From contig JADNRY010000068.1 of assembly GCA_015501585.1 (NCBI GenBank), positions 62,001-126,000 of the forward strand: a DNA stretch of 64,000 nt, read 5' to 3'. Every line of letters starts with the position of its first letter. Positions within the stretch are counted from its first letter, which is position 1. Of this stretch, positions 1 through 12,225 are shown piece by piece. Below the pieces are notes generated by a model. That model saw nothing but the letters and a program-made list of their open reading frames with translations. It was not told the DNA's origin and made no database searches. Made by a program: the position numbers and the translations under genes. The DNA comes from Rhodocollybia butyracea (taxonomy: Eukaryota; Basidiomycota; Agaricomycetes; Agaricales; Omphalotaceae).

Positions 1-234
1 AGCGGGTATCAAACGCAAAGCAAGAGGTACGTGGAGATATACCTGGAATGTGGGGCGTAGTTCGTGCTTAACAGAATGCAGGCGTTCAAATATTTTCTCG
101 GGTCACCCTCCTCTGAAGTACAGAGTCGGGGATTGTCGACGCGAATTCACGCAAAGTTGATCTTTCTTAGCGCCGCTCCCGCGGCGATGACAGTGGTCAG
201 ATATCTGGTCAGATTAGCTCTATTTAGTATGCCA

Positions 235-1015
235 ATGGGAAATCTAGTAATGTAGAAAGCTTGTACAGAAATTTAATGGAAACTGTGCATAGGATAGAGC
301 GCGGTTACGACAGGTAAGAAAAACTGACAACCAACGGAGGGATAAACGTATAGATACTCGATATTTCTATCGCGGACGGCGGGTTCAAGTTGAGAGACAT
401 TTCGTCGATCTAAAATCTGTTTGATAACAGCGTTCCGCCCTTATCCCTCCCACAGTATGCCCTCATAACCCGTCTCTTAACCATCCTTGCAGCTACCACA
501 ACTCCTATCCTACCACCCATCCGACAGCCACATGCGTCAACACACCATCCCTTTCGCACCATAGTCCCGCCGGTAGAGCACCTCTCCCCCACATTCCGCT
601 TCTCAGGATGTTTCTGCATGCCCATGATAACATACGCAAAACTCAGCTTCAAGCCGCAAGAAAATAAATAAGTAAACGACTCAAAACAAAAACCAAAACA
701 TTAACCGCAAACAAAAACTCCTCCCTCCGTCGCTTCATTCGCGTGCAACCCGCGCAAATCCAACACAAGCTCTGCTCTCTAATCCCCACAACCCCCAATC
801 CCGCCCATTGCTCCTCTATCACCTGGATCGTCCGACCATCCCAAATCCCGTGGTGTCACAGCAAATAATGTATATCCCGCCCTCTCATGCACGAGCTCCC
901 TCGCAGCCTTCTTCACTCCGCTGTCCAACTCGTGTCCCTTCCTTAAGGCTCCGAGGATGCACTTGGAATGTCCGCCAAACGATTTGCAGGAAAGGACAAT
1001 GGGAATTAACCTAAT
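235..1015. repeat. Dispersed repeat, copy A
   Basis: The stretch from 461 to about 1010 is closely similar to 32790-33316, and both copies are preceded by the same short block (235-261 here, 32763-32788 there). Copy A has about 200 extra bases (262-460) that are absent from copy B. On the minus strand both copies keep a decayed reading frame with the pattern L-LHGF--NEA-KVLEEFL, which resembles the start of an Smr domain, so the repeat may derive from a small Smr-type gene. That reading is weak. The repeat stops where the tail of the CENP-B-type gene begins. Confidence 0.7.
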
Positions 1016-2256
1016 GAGCTCCTCCGTAAGCGTCGCGAGGCTACATGTACCGACCCCGTTTGACGCATGCATGATTCAATTTGATTATTTTGACACAAGC
1101 CCCAGTCGCAATTCGAGTCGCAGTAATCGAACGAGTGCTGAGGACGTGAGTTCAGGTTGCGAACGCTTGCCTTAAACATGGAAACATCCCGGGCTGACTG
1201 CGTATGAAAGTGGTGGACCTGTGCTGGTGGAAACTGGGAGTAAGGAGTCGAGTAATGAGGCGGCGCCAAGTCAGATGCACGTGGTGGATGATCGTAGATA
1301 CAAGGACTCCCGGGGCTGACATGTGGACTCATGAACGAATCGCTCGCAGAGGTAGAAGATACTGCTGCTAGTAAAGGAGAATAGCTAGGGGTAGGTTGAC
1401 TACGAGAGGAGTCGGTGTCTTCCTTATCAATGTCTGCTTCTGGAACAGCCTGGAAAGTGCTAGTGATATGCCTGGATGGCAATTTTCCGACAAACGAGCT
1501 TGCCAGTAGCGGAGGTATACGTACTGAAACTGTACGTATAGCTCTGAGACCAAAACCGTTTCCTACCACGACATTACTACCGGTTGGAGAATATCCGCCC
1601 CAAAACCCGTTTTTAATATTATGTCAATGCTTAAAGTTCTCCACCCATCCTGATGAAGCTTTAAACTGCTCTGGTGTCATACCATGTGATTGGGCGATGG
1701 ACCTAGCTTTTTCAGAAAGAGCCGTGTCGGTAAATGGACCGCGGACTAGTGCAGTTGCGTGAGCATTGGGCACATAGAGCGAGGGCTTAGGATGGCTGGC
1801 ATCGGAAAGTGCCCCGTAGTACCTGTCGCTGGCTTCGACTACCCATTGTTGCATTTCAAGGTCGACTACAGGAAATTTAAGTGGACGCTCCCTCGCAAAC
1901 CCCACATGCAACGCCGAGCCATATGTGCTGTAGCTATGTGCACCAGCATTCAGCCATTTTTCTTTGTGCTTTAAAAGCTTGCTGACAGTCCTCCTCTCTA
2001 ACCCGTACTTCCTGGCAATATCTTCATGCGATGCTGTTGGATGTCCAAGATGGTATTCACAAATTGCTTTTCGATTGATGTTATACAGGCGCTGCTTGCC
2101 TCGTTTACGGTAAATCGGAGAGATGAGCTGCGGCATTTGCAAATCAAAGCGAGGCTCGAGAAGAGATGAAGGAAGAGATATGATATCTGACCCAGGTGTC
2201 GGCAGATCAAGGTGAGACCCAGGAGGATGAAAGCTGGAAGTAGTAGCAGGGGACAT
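1006..2256 (-). pseudogene. CENP-B/Tc5-type HTH protein with one in-frame TGA
   Basis: The predicted protein carries a CENP-B/psq-type helix-turn-helix (RKAICEYHLGHPTASHEDIA, then KYGLERRTVSKLLKHKEKWL). A second Tc5-type DNA-binding segment follows, ending FKASSGWVENFKH. Such proteins bind DNA and are common in Agaricomycetes either alone or as the N-terminus of pogo/Tc5 transposases; no DDE catalytic part is present here. I chose the ATG at 2256 because the longer frame opens only with GTG. The frame meets TGA at 1624-1626 and then stays open in the same frame to 1006. In this family an arginine normally follows FK-, so a CGA-to-TGA change fits well. The downstream part is Ser/Pro-rich. Splicing around the TGA would remove the conserved segment, so I favour a nonsense mutation. 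Confidence 0.72.
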
Positions 2257-2280
2257 AGGCTTGTTGTCCAGTTCAGTCAC

Positions 2281-2844
2281 GGTGATGGCCCCGAAGTGTT
2301 ATTGACTGTATGGGTGACGATTTATTTGAAGCTCTCAGCCGAAACGCGATCATTCTTATAGACTTGTCCTAAACTCGAACTAACTTTGTTGGCAAGCCCA
2401 AAAACTAAATAAAATCCACACTGCATCTACACGCGTAAGACACGCTGGCAGTTTCATATGATGCAATATTATTCCGTTTATGGTAATGCTTGGAAAAACA
2501 AAAACCTTTGACAAGTGAACGTAATAACCAAACGATGCAACCAAGCTGTATCTATTGACACTCAATGCTGACTAGAGTTCTTGCCAGTGAGCTGCCAAAA
2601 GCATTAAGGGTTGAATTTCCACCACCAACTTTCCACCTTAGGAGGTACAAACTTTTTCCTCAGACTATGCTAACTCAAGTCTTAACACGAACAACATCAG
2701 AATTCGACTTAAACAATGAGTGTCATTATCGAAATATGCAGTGGATATGCACAGAACTGAGAGTAAATAATAGAAATATGTAGGTGCATGGGTAGTGTGG
2801 TTCGCTCTGCTTTCCTCCTGCTACCCAGGAGCGGGCGGTGTGTT
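2281..2844. other. Intergenic, no gene seen
   Basis: AT-rich spacer between two minus-strand genes. Short open frames occur on both strands but none has recognisable protein character or splice-compatible partners. Confidence 0.5.
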
Positions 2845-3627
2845 TTAGGGAAAACCTCTAAGTAGCTCCTCGCCCTCACTCTGCCCTTCAGTGTGGTCGA
2901 AGTGAAGAGCACGGAATTCTTGCTTGTAAAAGGGATCGTGGCGAGTTTTATGGAGAGGGATGGCTATCTCTCCAATGACAGCCTCACTTCTGTACAATAA
3001 AAGACGAGTTCCTTCCATAACAAAATACTTCTCTTCGCTAGATGGAAACGCCCAATTCCACGCTATCCTGCAGTTATATTCCAAAGTCCGTATTTCTATC
3101 CAGAATCCATTTGACGCCTGTAGCATCATGAGATCATCCGGGGGAGGTATCATCTGTCGCTGGAGGTTGAGGATATCCAAAAACCACCCATACATCTGGT
3201 CGTTCCATGACCTAGACATGGGCCATAAACGCACCACAAGCCAAGGCTGTTGTGTTTGGGGATCGTGCAGTGTAACGAAACAGACAGTGGGATTGTCGGG
3301 ATGAGGTGGGACACCTAGCAGTACGGGTTTGTCCGAACCCTCTGGTTGGCTCAGAGTCGATCCTGAACGCCCTGATGCTTCAATAGGGTAGGGTGGCGCT
3401 CGCGCGGTTGTTCCGGATGACTATAGGTATGGTCGGCAATTCTTATTCCAGAGCAAGAAAGCCTGAAATGCATAGCGCACCTGATAAGGCTTCTTCACTG
3501 AAGCTTCCGTTGCTGAGGTATTGTGAGTATCATCTGACTCAGGAATTGAGGTGGTAGAAAGATTGCGACGCTGAGAGCGAGGAGCATTACGACGAGCGTT
3601 ACGTTTCTTGTCTGTGTTAATGTTCAT
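2845..3627 (-). CDS. Hypothetical protein, two exons, 240 aa
   Basis: Exons 3627-3481 and 3420-2845 flank a 60-nt GT-AG intron. The intron keeps phase 0 and removes a TAG that would otherwise break the frame. The N-terminus is basic (MNINTDKKRNARRNAPRSQR) and followed by a Ser/Thr-rich linker. The globular C-terminal half is rich in Trp and aromatic residues (LVVRLWPMSRSWNDQMYGWF; FWIEIRTLEYNCRIAWNWAF), like a beta-rich fold. No domain is recognised and there is no signal peptide or membrane segment. A TATA-like stretch lies about 40 nt upstream (3665-3680). The alternative is one exon carrying a nonsense codon, but intron length and borders favour splicing. Confidence 0.6.
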
Positions 3628-3808
3628 GGTCAAGGGGGAATAAGCTAACAACTTCAGAAAGCGGCTTATATTATAAAAAGATTACATGTGAACTAGAGAC
3701 ACGTGACATCTGATACTTTTCTTCAACAAGTGAGCGAACTTCAAAGCTATACCGAGCTATATCTATATATGTATAAATTAGTCTCTGTGATTAATAGAGC
3801 TGTTGAAA
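3628..3808. promoter_or_regulatory. Divergent intergenic region with TATA-like boxes
   Basis: TATA-like sequence on the minus side (3665-3680) and on the plus side (3759-3780) face away from each other. Each lies about 30-45 nt upstream of the start codon proposed for its gene. The assignment rests only on AT pattern and spacing. Confidence 0.35.
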
Positions 3809-3973
3809 ATGGGTAAGCATGAGCCCAAGTTTAATTATCAGCAAATTATCAGAGAAAATAGATCTGAACGGGTGCCCTTTGATCAGCTTTTGATGCTTCA
3901 AGAATCGACAATATCAGATACCCAGAAGCTCAAGGCAATATTAGACGTACATAACTCTGTGAAGCCATTTTAG
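3809..3973 (+). CDS. Possible small protein, 54 aa
   Basis: A single ATG-to-TAG frame codes for a charged 54-residue peptide beginning MGKHEPKFNYQQIIRENRSE and ending NSVKPF. It has no hydrophobic segment and no prenylation (CaaX) motif. A TATA-like run (3759-3780) lies about 30 nt upstream of the ATG, and the ATG is preceded by GAAA. Residue composition looks protein-like, with mixed charge and a Leu-Leu-Met-Leu core. No homologue is recognised. It could also be chance or the first exon of a longer gene. Confidence 0.35.
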   Translation: MGKHEPKFNYQQIIRENRSERVPFDQLLMLQESTISDTQKLKAILDVHNSVKPF

Positions 3974-5689
3974 CCTCCCGTCACTAGATATAATGAACCG
4001 GCCAAGTTTCATTGGGTCTGGAGCCGGGTATATTCCTCCACAGTCGCTCGGCGACCTCTACATGCAGGAAATCATCGCAGTCGATGGAGTAAACCCGAAC
4101 CCCATTCAGATTCCTGGTGTGCCAGATTGGTTTTACCGGGTACTCACCACCTGTCACACCATAGATTGGCTGTGTGTGACCTTGGAACACACCCAGACCC
4201 CCTTAACCACGTAGGGTGGGCTGCACTGCCTGCAAACGATTTAGCCTTGCAGTTCTTACGCTGTGAGGTCCAATTTAATGCCCGTCGGATGGTGCTCCCT
4301 CTGCCAGTACCGCCGGGTGTAAGTATCCCTTCGTTTCCTGAAGTGATCAAGTCTAACCTTACAACATCCATAGGGATACCCATACGCCCCGGCCGCAGTG
4401 TTCAACATGGTAATTGGTGGTGTACCAACCTCCACCTATCATTGGCATCATTCCCGGAACGCGAGGGTTTGGTGCACAATGCCAAACCAGCCTCCTGGTT
4501 TAATCTACTATAAACATCGAGACTGAACACCAGGTCAACATGCCTATAGTCCCCCTCTTGATCTCACCGCTTTCCACAGACGAAAAAGAATGCGCAAAGC
4601 TCGATTTTCAGCCCAAGTCCAGTCATACCGCTATGCCGAGACCTAAATGTATATATTTGGAGGTGGACATTTGTCAAGGTGGAACATATACGGAAAAGAT
4701 GACTGAATTGATAATGCACCATGATTTGCGCGCCTTGAATTACACATTAATATATCTCTGTTCGCCACCACCAAAGAAAATGCTTGTTTGCATATATAAA
4801 GCTGGACCCAAGACTATGTCCGGTATGAACCCAATTGAACATCCCTAGGTTTTTTCGTTACTAATCGGTATGTGTTCCGTTGATATTAGAAATATGTTTA
4901 TCCATATGTTTTCTCATTTTCCCTCCACTCTCCTGAAAATGGGTACGTTGGCTCGAAAATCCGTAAAAATCTGGGTCATAGCGGCTCAATCTACCCATAA
5001 AGCCCTCGAAATTGTCCAAATGATGCTTGTACCTATGAGTGGTCTGCCGCGATCTTTCCAAAAGATTCGTTTTATTCTTAATGTATTTAATGTAGGACCG
5101 AACCTTATCTCTATCGAAACATCTCACTTGCAACACCCTCGCAGACTATATTCCTAGTTGCCGCATCTCGCAAATCAACTATCACCGCCTCGATTCAATC
5201 ACTCATCGTCGCTTGCTCGCCAGATCTTGACGATTGTTCTGCACTTGCACACCACGTTCGCAACAGTGCAGCGACAAGCTTGGTATTAGACAGCGGGCTT
5301 GAAACCTGGGATAATTTTGGATGTGAGCGATGGGGTTATGCCTGTTCTAGACACTTTCCTACCCGCAACTGTAAAGCTGACTTTGGACTTGAGCGGCACC
5401 GGAACTTTCAACTTAGGCGACCCACAAGATTTGCCGAGTTTGCGTGTGAGTTGAGGTTGGAATGGAATTTTGAGTGGCTTTGGCGTAGAGGACACAGAAG
5501 ATAGGTCTGTGCTTTATATATAAGCGTGAACGACACATTTTAGGAAAATCTAATCAAAAACATATGACTTAGATAAAGCAGAGATCACATGACTCTGAGA
5601 GAATGATGACCTGTTCAAACGACGTTCATCTCAACTTCGTCGTTCAAATGTCAGAGCCGGGATAACTTCGCTTGAAGTGAAAGTCAACT
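3974..5689. other. No clear gene; possible decayed minus-strand exons
   Basis: The minus strand keeps several protein-like but disconnected stretches. One at 3984-4190 contains NGVRVYSIDCDDFLHVEVAE, and the phase shifts twice towards 4440. Another at 4861-5136 contains a basic helical segment (VRSYIKYIKNKTNLLERSRQ). I could not join them into one frame with convincing splice sites and recognise no family. A TATA-like run sits at 5509-5521 with no ATG placed sensibly downstream on either strand. Confidence 0.35.
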
Positions 5690-8064
5690 ATGGCTCGATC
5701 AAAATCGCATCCAGCGACTTTCTATGAAGGACGTAAATACCTACCCATCGATTACAAGCCCGACTACCCTCGCTACTATATGAAAACCGCCAAGCAGACC
5801 ACGGAGAGTTTCACCGATGAGAAGCTACAGGACGACTCGGACGAGAACCAGGACGACTCGGACGAGAGCCAGTACAATGAAAGTCAGGATGAGGGGTGCC
5901 AGGGCGATAAGAGCCAGAATGAGAGCCAGGATGGCGTCGATTCGTTAGCCAAGGCAAGCCAAAAGTTGCCTCCAGCGACATACAGTGCCGTTCAGAAATG
6001 CCCCGCTGTTCTCACCCAATTTGCTAAGAACTCCGGTAGGTCTGTTGCCTTCCTCACGAGCCTTTGTTCACATTCATTCTATAGCGCCCCGCTCCATGGA
6101 TGGACGAGTCGGAAATATATTGCCTGGAGATATACTAGTGTCCTCACCCAATACAGATGTTTTGTATCTTCCTTCGCTTGCCACATGCCATGTGCGTATG
6201 AGACGCGATAACCGCTTCGGATGTGACGACCCTCTCCTTTACCCCCAGCCCTTTTCTTTACAAAGAGCTCATCTAGCCCTTATCAAAAGTCCATCGCCAG
6301 ATCCCAAGCACAAGTTCCACTACGCTTGGGCGATCCCAACTGATAGTGATTTCCTTAAACATCCCTGCAGCAGCATATGTTCAGGTTTAGGCACACTTGA
6401 GGAGACCTTTCAAGTAGAGCTTACTCAATTAGCAGACGATGTGCTCCAACACATGCCCTCTGCCTATGCTGAGAGTGACGAGTATCTTACTTCTGGGTCC
6501 ACACAAATCAAACGCCTGCTGGATCACTTACATCTCGCAGCTTCTCGAGAAGAGATTTTCCTCCAAGTTGTGTGTCTTCAGCGACAAATTCTCGAGTTGA
6601 ACACCCGTAATCATTGGTTAGGGCCTAGATGGCAAAGACGACTCAAAGATGCCGAAGCTCGCAGAAAAGTCCATAAACCAGTTGATATTGTTGGAACTTT
6701 CACAGAGGATTCGGGTCACCTGGACCTGCTCTTTCACTTGGGTATTCCGGTATGGTTTGTTCGCCACGTCTCCAAGACACCTGAAGCTCGGGTTAACAAA
6801 ATTGTTCCATTCATAAGTGAAGGTTTTCAGCAGCAGTTATCACTTCCTTCCGGGCATGATATAGACTGTAGGGACGCAACGCCGGCGCGTCGAACTGTAT
6901 ACGACGGCCCCGCTGAAAAGCCAGAGCGCTATATCGCAATGGCAGCTTATGTCCGCTCCTTGTTCAATTATCCCGGCCTTTTTGGATCTTTGGAAACTCG
7001 CATCGCGAATGCACATAATGCTTTTCAACCTTCTTCAGGGCCTCCCACCACCTCTTCTTCCACCGCTCGTAACCAGCCTTGTGAGTTTGTATTGGTCCCT
7101 TCATGTGTCCGAATACTTATCAGCTGCAGATCCCACGCAACAGCGCAACAAGCCTGTTACAAGCCGACGAGTAAACACATTTCTTGAAATGCCGCCGTCT
7201 GTTCCAATATGGGAAAACGCCCTCGATCTACTCTCAGGTTGCAACCAAACCCTCTCTAAAAGCAGCGAGATCGCCAGCGGTTACCATCTTCCACCTCCTT
7301 GTTTTTTCCTCGCTCCTCAGGATGTCAAGACAAGGAGTAATCTATTTCATGGGTGGCTGAGAATGCGTGATCTTGTCCTTTATCTTCTCGCCAGCCCGAC
7401 TTGTGACAGTCTCTGCTTTTCCTGCGATGAATGGCGCGTTCTTTTGGATACCACTGCAGGTTTCTGGAGTCCAAATACCTCTGAACAGGAGACAAAAAGA
7501 GGTAACCAACGTCTTCAGGTGATGGCGGCCATCGAGAAATCCCTGCAGCGGAGCTCAATTAGCTTGAAGCTGGAGGCGATTGCACCTCAGGTCACGGACT
7601 TCAAAGAGCAGAACCTACTACAATCTAAGCCGCCAGAGGCTACAATCTGCCGTCGCATTCTATGGGAGGTCAATGAACTCAATTTTCGCCAGGAATTGAT
7701 CTCGCTTGATCGTCAACTTGATACAAGTCACAGAAGCTCAGTGGACCGTAGGGACGTGCTTGATGCTTGCTGGGCGGGGTACGCTGATAACGTTGACAAC
7801 CTGAAGGGAAACGAAGGCTTGGCGGCAGAGGTATCAGAGGATCGTCTACCCTTTTTGCGTGCTTTGCATAGGGTGATGTCGACCTGGAGGGGTCACAGGC
7901 CAGCTGAGTTGCTCGAGAGCTTGCCGGAGAACCTCCAAGTCCATGGTTCTAGTCTTGTAGTTGAGCGTTTTGAATGCGCGCTGGCAAGCTTCTATACCTC
8001 ATCGTTTTTGGATGTATTTGGTCGCGCGGCTTCAATTCCACGCCGTTCTAAGGCTTTCCGCTAG
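5690..8064 (+). CDS. Agaricomycete-specific protein of unknown function, 760 aa, three exons
   Basis: Exons 5690-6035, 6085-7080 and 7124-8064 join in perfect phase across GT-AG introns of 49 and 43 nt to give 760 residues ending in TAG. The N-terminus has acidic DDSDE/ESQDE-type repeats (about residues 45-85). The middle has the block LQRQILELNTRNHWLGPRWQ, followed by a segment with LLFHLGIPVWFVRHVSKTPE, which I recall from many uncharacterised mushroom proteins with an F-AGIPVWLVR-type motif. The C-terminal third is helical. No catalytic motif, signal peptide or membrane segment is visible. It is the cleanest long gene in the window. Some family members lie near transposons, but a function cannot be given. 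Confidence 0.85.
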
Positions 8065-8341
8065 CTTATTGGCCCTTTTATTTTTCAAATCCATCGTTTA
8101 CAAAACCTTGTACTTCGTGCTTTGATAATGTGTGTAACTAGAGCTCTACAGTTTTCTATGCAGTTTCTCTAGCCTCTGAATCCATCTGCAGTAACCTGCA
8201 TCCTCCGTTTTTTTTTTGTTTTCTTGTTTTTTTTGTTGGGTCTCGCTACTGGGTTAGTGGTTGTTCAGCCTGTTTGCCTACAGCATGCGGTTACTATGCA
8301 GAATAATCCAGATCTTACCTGCAGGTTGTGAGTGTGCCTAA
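8065..8341. other. 3' flank, T-rich
   Basis: Downstream of the 760-aa gene there are T-runs at about 8207-8238 and no coding signal. Some of it is probably 3' untranslated sequence. Confidence 0.4.
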
Positions 8342-8593
8342 GCACTGGCACGGTTACATAGAGCTTCATGCCGTGGTGAAAGGCTGAGATACAACAAGAG
8401 CTACTACTCCCGGATCCCGCGGAACTGGAGGCTATGTAGACCGCGTAGGATGGTTGTCGAGGACGAGTGCCATACCCTCCTGCTATGCGAAGCCCTTATC
8501 ATGCTTGCAAGAGCGGCTCTATATGAGACCTGCAGGAGCTGCATAGGGCACAGGGGCTTCCTGCAAGCAGGGTTTAAATCTGGACTGGTTTAA
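8342..8593 (+). mobile_element. LINE remnant: C-terminal zinc-binding segment of a reverse transcriptase
   Basis: An 84-codon open stretch ends in TAA and reads RLRYNKSYYSRIPRNWRLCR, then RMVVEDECHTLLLCEA. The pattern R-PR-WRLC----VEDE-H-LL-C is the terminal zinc-binding signature of fungal non-LTR retrotransposon polyproteins. The upstream reverse transcriptase and endonuclease are missing, as expected for a 5'-truncated LINE copy. No poly(A) or simple-repeat tail is obvious. Confidence 0.65.
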
Positions 8594-11500
8594 TAAAGCT
8601 GGCTTTCCTTTACAAAGCTCCCATAAATATTTATCATAAAATGGTGTTCTATCTTTCACGAAAGCACTGCGTCTGAGGATATCTTCTTTTTGGATTGCAT
8701 TCAAGACACTAAGCAGGTATCTGACGACGCGGTAGCTAGATCTAAGAAAATCGAGTCTGCCCAGGCTTTTAAGTCATGAGTCCAACGGCCGTTGCGCGTC
8801 AACCAAGCCTTCTTACCCTAGGGGCCCTGCGCTTCGAACTCCTCCTCTGTTTGGCCAACCATACTCCAGCCCACGACAATACCTCCTGCAGAGCACTGGG
8901 TCCCAGAAACGCGGATTTCGCCTTTCTGTGTTTAGGGGTTGGAGTGGCGGACCAATGCTGAAGAAAGGATGACTGTTGCACCAGGAGGGAGCTTGAGAGG
9001 TCGTGGTCTGAAAGGACGGCGTGGCCGCCGTTCCTCCAGCAGCGACGGCGAAGGGTAGGGGTCATTTTTTGAGCCGATAAAGATGTAAGACCGCAGACAA
9101 TCCAAAGTTGACGTTGATCGAGAATCCCTCGTGAAGCCAACGCCTGCACCCTGCTGGTGCCCTGCCGTAGCAACTTCCTACCGACGGCGTTTAGCACGGT
9201 TTCTATTCCGCCTCCTTTGCATTGGAGTGGGTCTTCATCGACTTCACGCTCGACCGCCTCGGCTTTCGTTTTTTTTTGACATTAGAGCCAGGCATTTCAG
9301 CGCATCCGAAGGGGCATCAAGGGAGAAGGCCAAGGGTCGCAGGCTGACGGCGAGCGGGAGAGAGTGGGTGGAGTAAAACGAGGCGGGTCTTTATCGACAT
9401 CCTCTGTTGTCGAAAGGTTGCTCTCCAGCTCATCGTCCACCAGATAGGCTCGTTGCAACAACAGCTTAAGCGCTTAAGGTCCGCATCAGCGCATACTTCA
9501 GCCGTGTCCTCGAGAGCTATCAGCGCGTTAATGAAGTGTTCTAAGCAATTGATTTGTTAGCCAGCTGCAGAAGTAAAGTTGCTCGGAGTGAGGGTGAAGA
9601 GGCTTTGTCTACTAAGGCCTGCTCATGTCCCTCATCCAAACGCAACACTATCTTTGAAGCATCCGAGTACCGAACGCAGCAAATAACGTTGCCCAAGGAT
9701 TTCGACCACGAGTCTGACGCGTCTAAGCGTGTCAAGTGCGCTGAAACGTGCCCAACGGAAGAAAGGGTTAAAGTAAAAGAAGGACTTACCACCATCTCAA
9801 CCAGTACACACGAAATGAAAAGCAAGAAGTCAAGAATCAACGCATGAAAGTTGCGTGACCACGGGAAAACAATTGCTGTACGGGCGCCAATTCGCTCTTT
9901 CCTTAACTGCGGATTTTTCCTTGTGAGTACATTATTCCTGCAAACTTATAGTGGCAGCTGGCTATTTCTACAGCTATATTTGACTTTTAACACGATTTGA
10001 TCTCTTTTAAGTAAGGGAGAGAATGGAGAAGGGGCTCAGGTGAGTCTGCTTGTATCCATGTTTTCGCTCTGATACCGCATCCCATTATGTGAAATAGGCG
10101 TCTTTTGGCACCCCATCTCTATGCACGGCCTCAAATTCAAAGCTTATTATGCATAATGGCCTGGTCGCCGGAATCCTTCACCCGCCTCACCTCACCAGGT
10201 TCCGTTTTCTCATTCATCGCTCTCACATCGATGTCGAAGCCAAGTGCCTCTTCTAATTCCAAGCTTCAGGTTGCCTCTGCCCTTCCTTGCCCCGGACATC
10301 GTCTAGTCGTTCATCTGTCTTGGATGTCCTCCGCAGACTTTCCGTTTTGCAAAATGCCATGGCCATTCCGAATCTCTGTCGCCGAACTCTATTACGTCTC
10401 GTTCGCGAACACGCAAGTGGGACTCGATAGAGCCGGCCCATTATCTGGATGGCGGACGGATATCGCTGGCAAGAGTCGCAGGTCGAGCTTGGAAAGCCGT
10501 TAGATCGCCCACGGTGTTCTGTTGCGTCCTTGTGGGTGCCCCTCTCCAGTCTCCCAACGTTTCACGCCGCTGATGTTGCCTTTAGTTATATGTAAACGCC
10601 AGCATTATCCCGGCACGTATATCAGAGCATAGTTAGCTATCTTTGACGTACATGTGCTCTCCAATCCATTTCCTAGCCTGACCCACTTGATGTCTAAGAC
10701 CGAAATTGAGGTTGGACCGCCCTAGCTCCTATTACTGCTGGGTTGCGGCGACGAAGCAGCACCCGCAAATTCTACCTCTGGGTGTAGTATGCCAGGGGTT
10801 GGCGCATGGGGGCTTGAATATTGATAGAGGTGGTGTAGATGTTGTTGGCGTACGTGCTGGGGGCTGTAGGCTGAACGGTAGGTCGAGTAAAACGCACACA
10901 CTTACTTTAGGGGGAACTAAAAAGATCTGCCGAGATGGGGTTAGACGAGGCATGTCTTGGATGGAGGCTGCAGCTGCCCAGTCAAAACCTACAATGAGAA
11001 TATACGAGGAAATCTGCGAAAATCGGCAGATCTGAAATCGCTCAGATGCCAGTCAAATTTTACAGATCATTGTTGTTTTTTTCTGTGTTTATCGGAAGAA
11101 TTTCTGCAATTACAGACGTTATCCGAGAATCTATGTTAACTACTGTAACTACTGTACTACGTTACGCTCCACCTGCTCCTCCCTACATCCTCCTCTGCTC
11201 AATACGTTTCGCGCTTGATAGAGATTTTATAAGTCAAATGAACGTCAAAAGCAATGGTAAAATCACTTACAATAGCTGTCTCGGACTCAGAAGCGGCGGG
11301 TACTGGGACCATTTCGGAGGATAGTTTGAGGGACGTTCTATGTGTATACAATGTGAGCGAGGTTGTAAGCGAACGACGACATCAAAAATGTACAGTACAC
11401 CGCGGCTCAATAGTTGCAGGAATGTTCACTCTGTTAGTAGCGACAATGATAGTATCGTTGGATATCGCCTTAGCAAATAATACAACCAACCTAGTTGAAG

Positions 11501-11908
11501 ATGGGAGCGTGAGCATTGTCGGTAGCAGAACTGTAAAAGCGGCGTTGGCAACAGAGATACGAGTAGAATTGTGAACAAGAGCATCAAGCATCGAGCATTG
11601 CCCAACTCGGTAACATTGTGGAAGACAAAATTGAGAATTGTTCGCAGCAGAATTGAAAGCACGGCCGGTAACGGAATTATGAGACGGAAATATGAGACTT
11701 GTAGTAGCGGAATTGGGAGCATTGTTGGTAATGGAGTCGCGAGCGTTGTTGGCATAACAGAACAGGAGGCGCATTTCCTGTCTTGTCATCCGATGAATCC
11801 AAGTTATTGTCCGAATCAGAATCTGACTCACCTCACCTTTCCTTTCCTTCTCGTGCTTTTGTCTTCTGAAATCCAACCATACATCCACTTTCTAATAGTC
11901 ACTTCGAC
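8594..11908. other. Gene-poor stretch, no supported gene
   Basis: Several open frames of 60-130 codons exist (for example 8799-9197 minus, 9554-9847 plus, 10105-10503 plus). None has a recognisable motif or convincing splice partners. Between about 11440 and 11760 the sequence has loosely repeated units built on a GGTAACGGAATT/TTGGTAATGGAG theme, which keeps frames open on both strands and suggests low complexity. A short stretch near 10450-10500 faintly resembles F-box protein sequence but is too weak to call. Confidence 0.45.
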
Positions 11909-12225
11909 TCACTGAGACGTTTTAAACGCTCCAGTTTCTGCTTGTAGAGTGATGGATTTGCCAGAGAAGTTCTGCAGATTGATGTTATACGGGTACCAAA
12001 AATCTTGTGTGGGCGGAATCCTGGAGGATATGAGCTGGCGAAGGTTGGCTACAGTACTGAGTGATAAAATCAACAAAAATCAGAATTATAAAACACTGAA
12101 AGCTTTGAAACTCACAAACTGATAGAAAGAGTAGACGAGAAGCCGCGCGCGTGGATCATCCGTTGGTGAAAGGCAGGTGAATTGCGAAGGAAATTGTAGG
12201 TGCGGTCACTATCATTGTCAGATAT
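11909..12225 (-). CDS. Hypothetical protein fragment, two exons, N-terminus not found
   Basis: Exons 12225-12116 and 12056-11909 join across a 59-nt GT-AG intron in correct phase to give 85 residues ending in TGA. The first exon reads ISDNDSDRTYNFLRNSPAFH and the second contains FWYPYNINLQNFSGKSITLQ. Composition and splice signals look real, but an acceptor precedes the first exon, so at least one upstream exon is missing from the model. The first in-frame ATG codes MIHARG. No family is recognised. Confidence 0.4.

Noticed and set aside
10253..10503. F-box protein fragment
   Set aside because: Only a faint resemblance over a few residues, with no cysteine/tryptophan pattern or leucine-rich repeats to support it.
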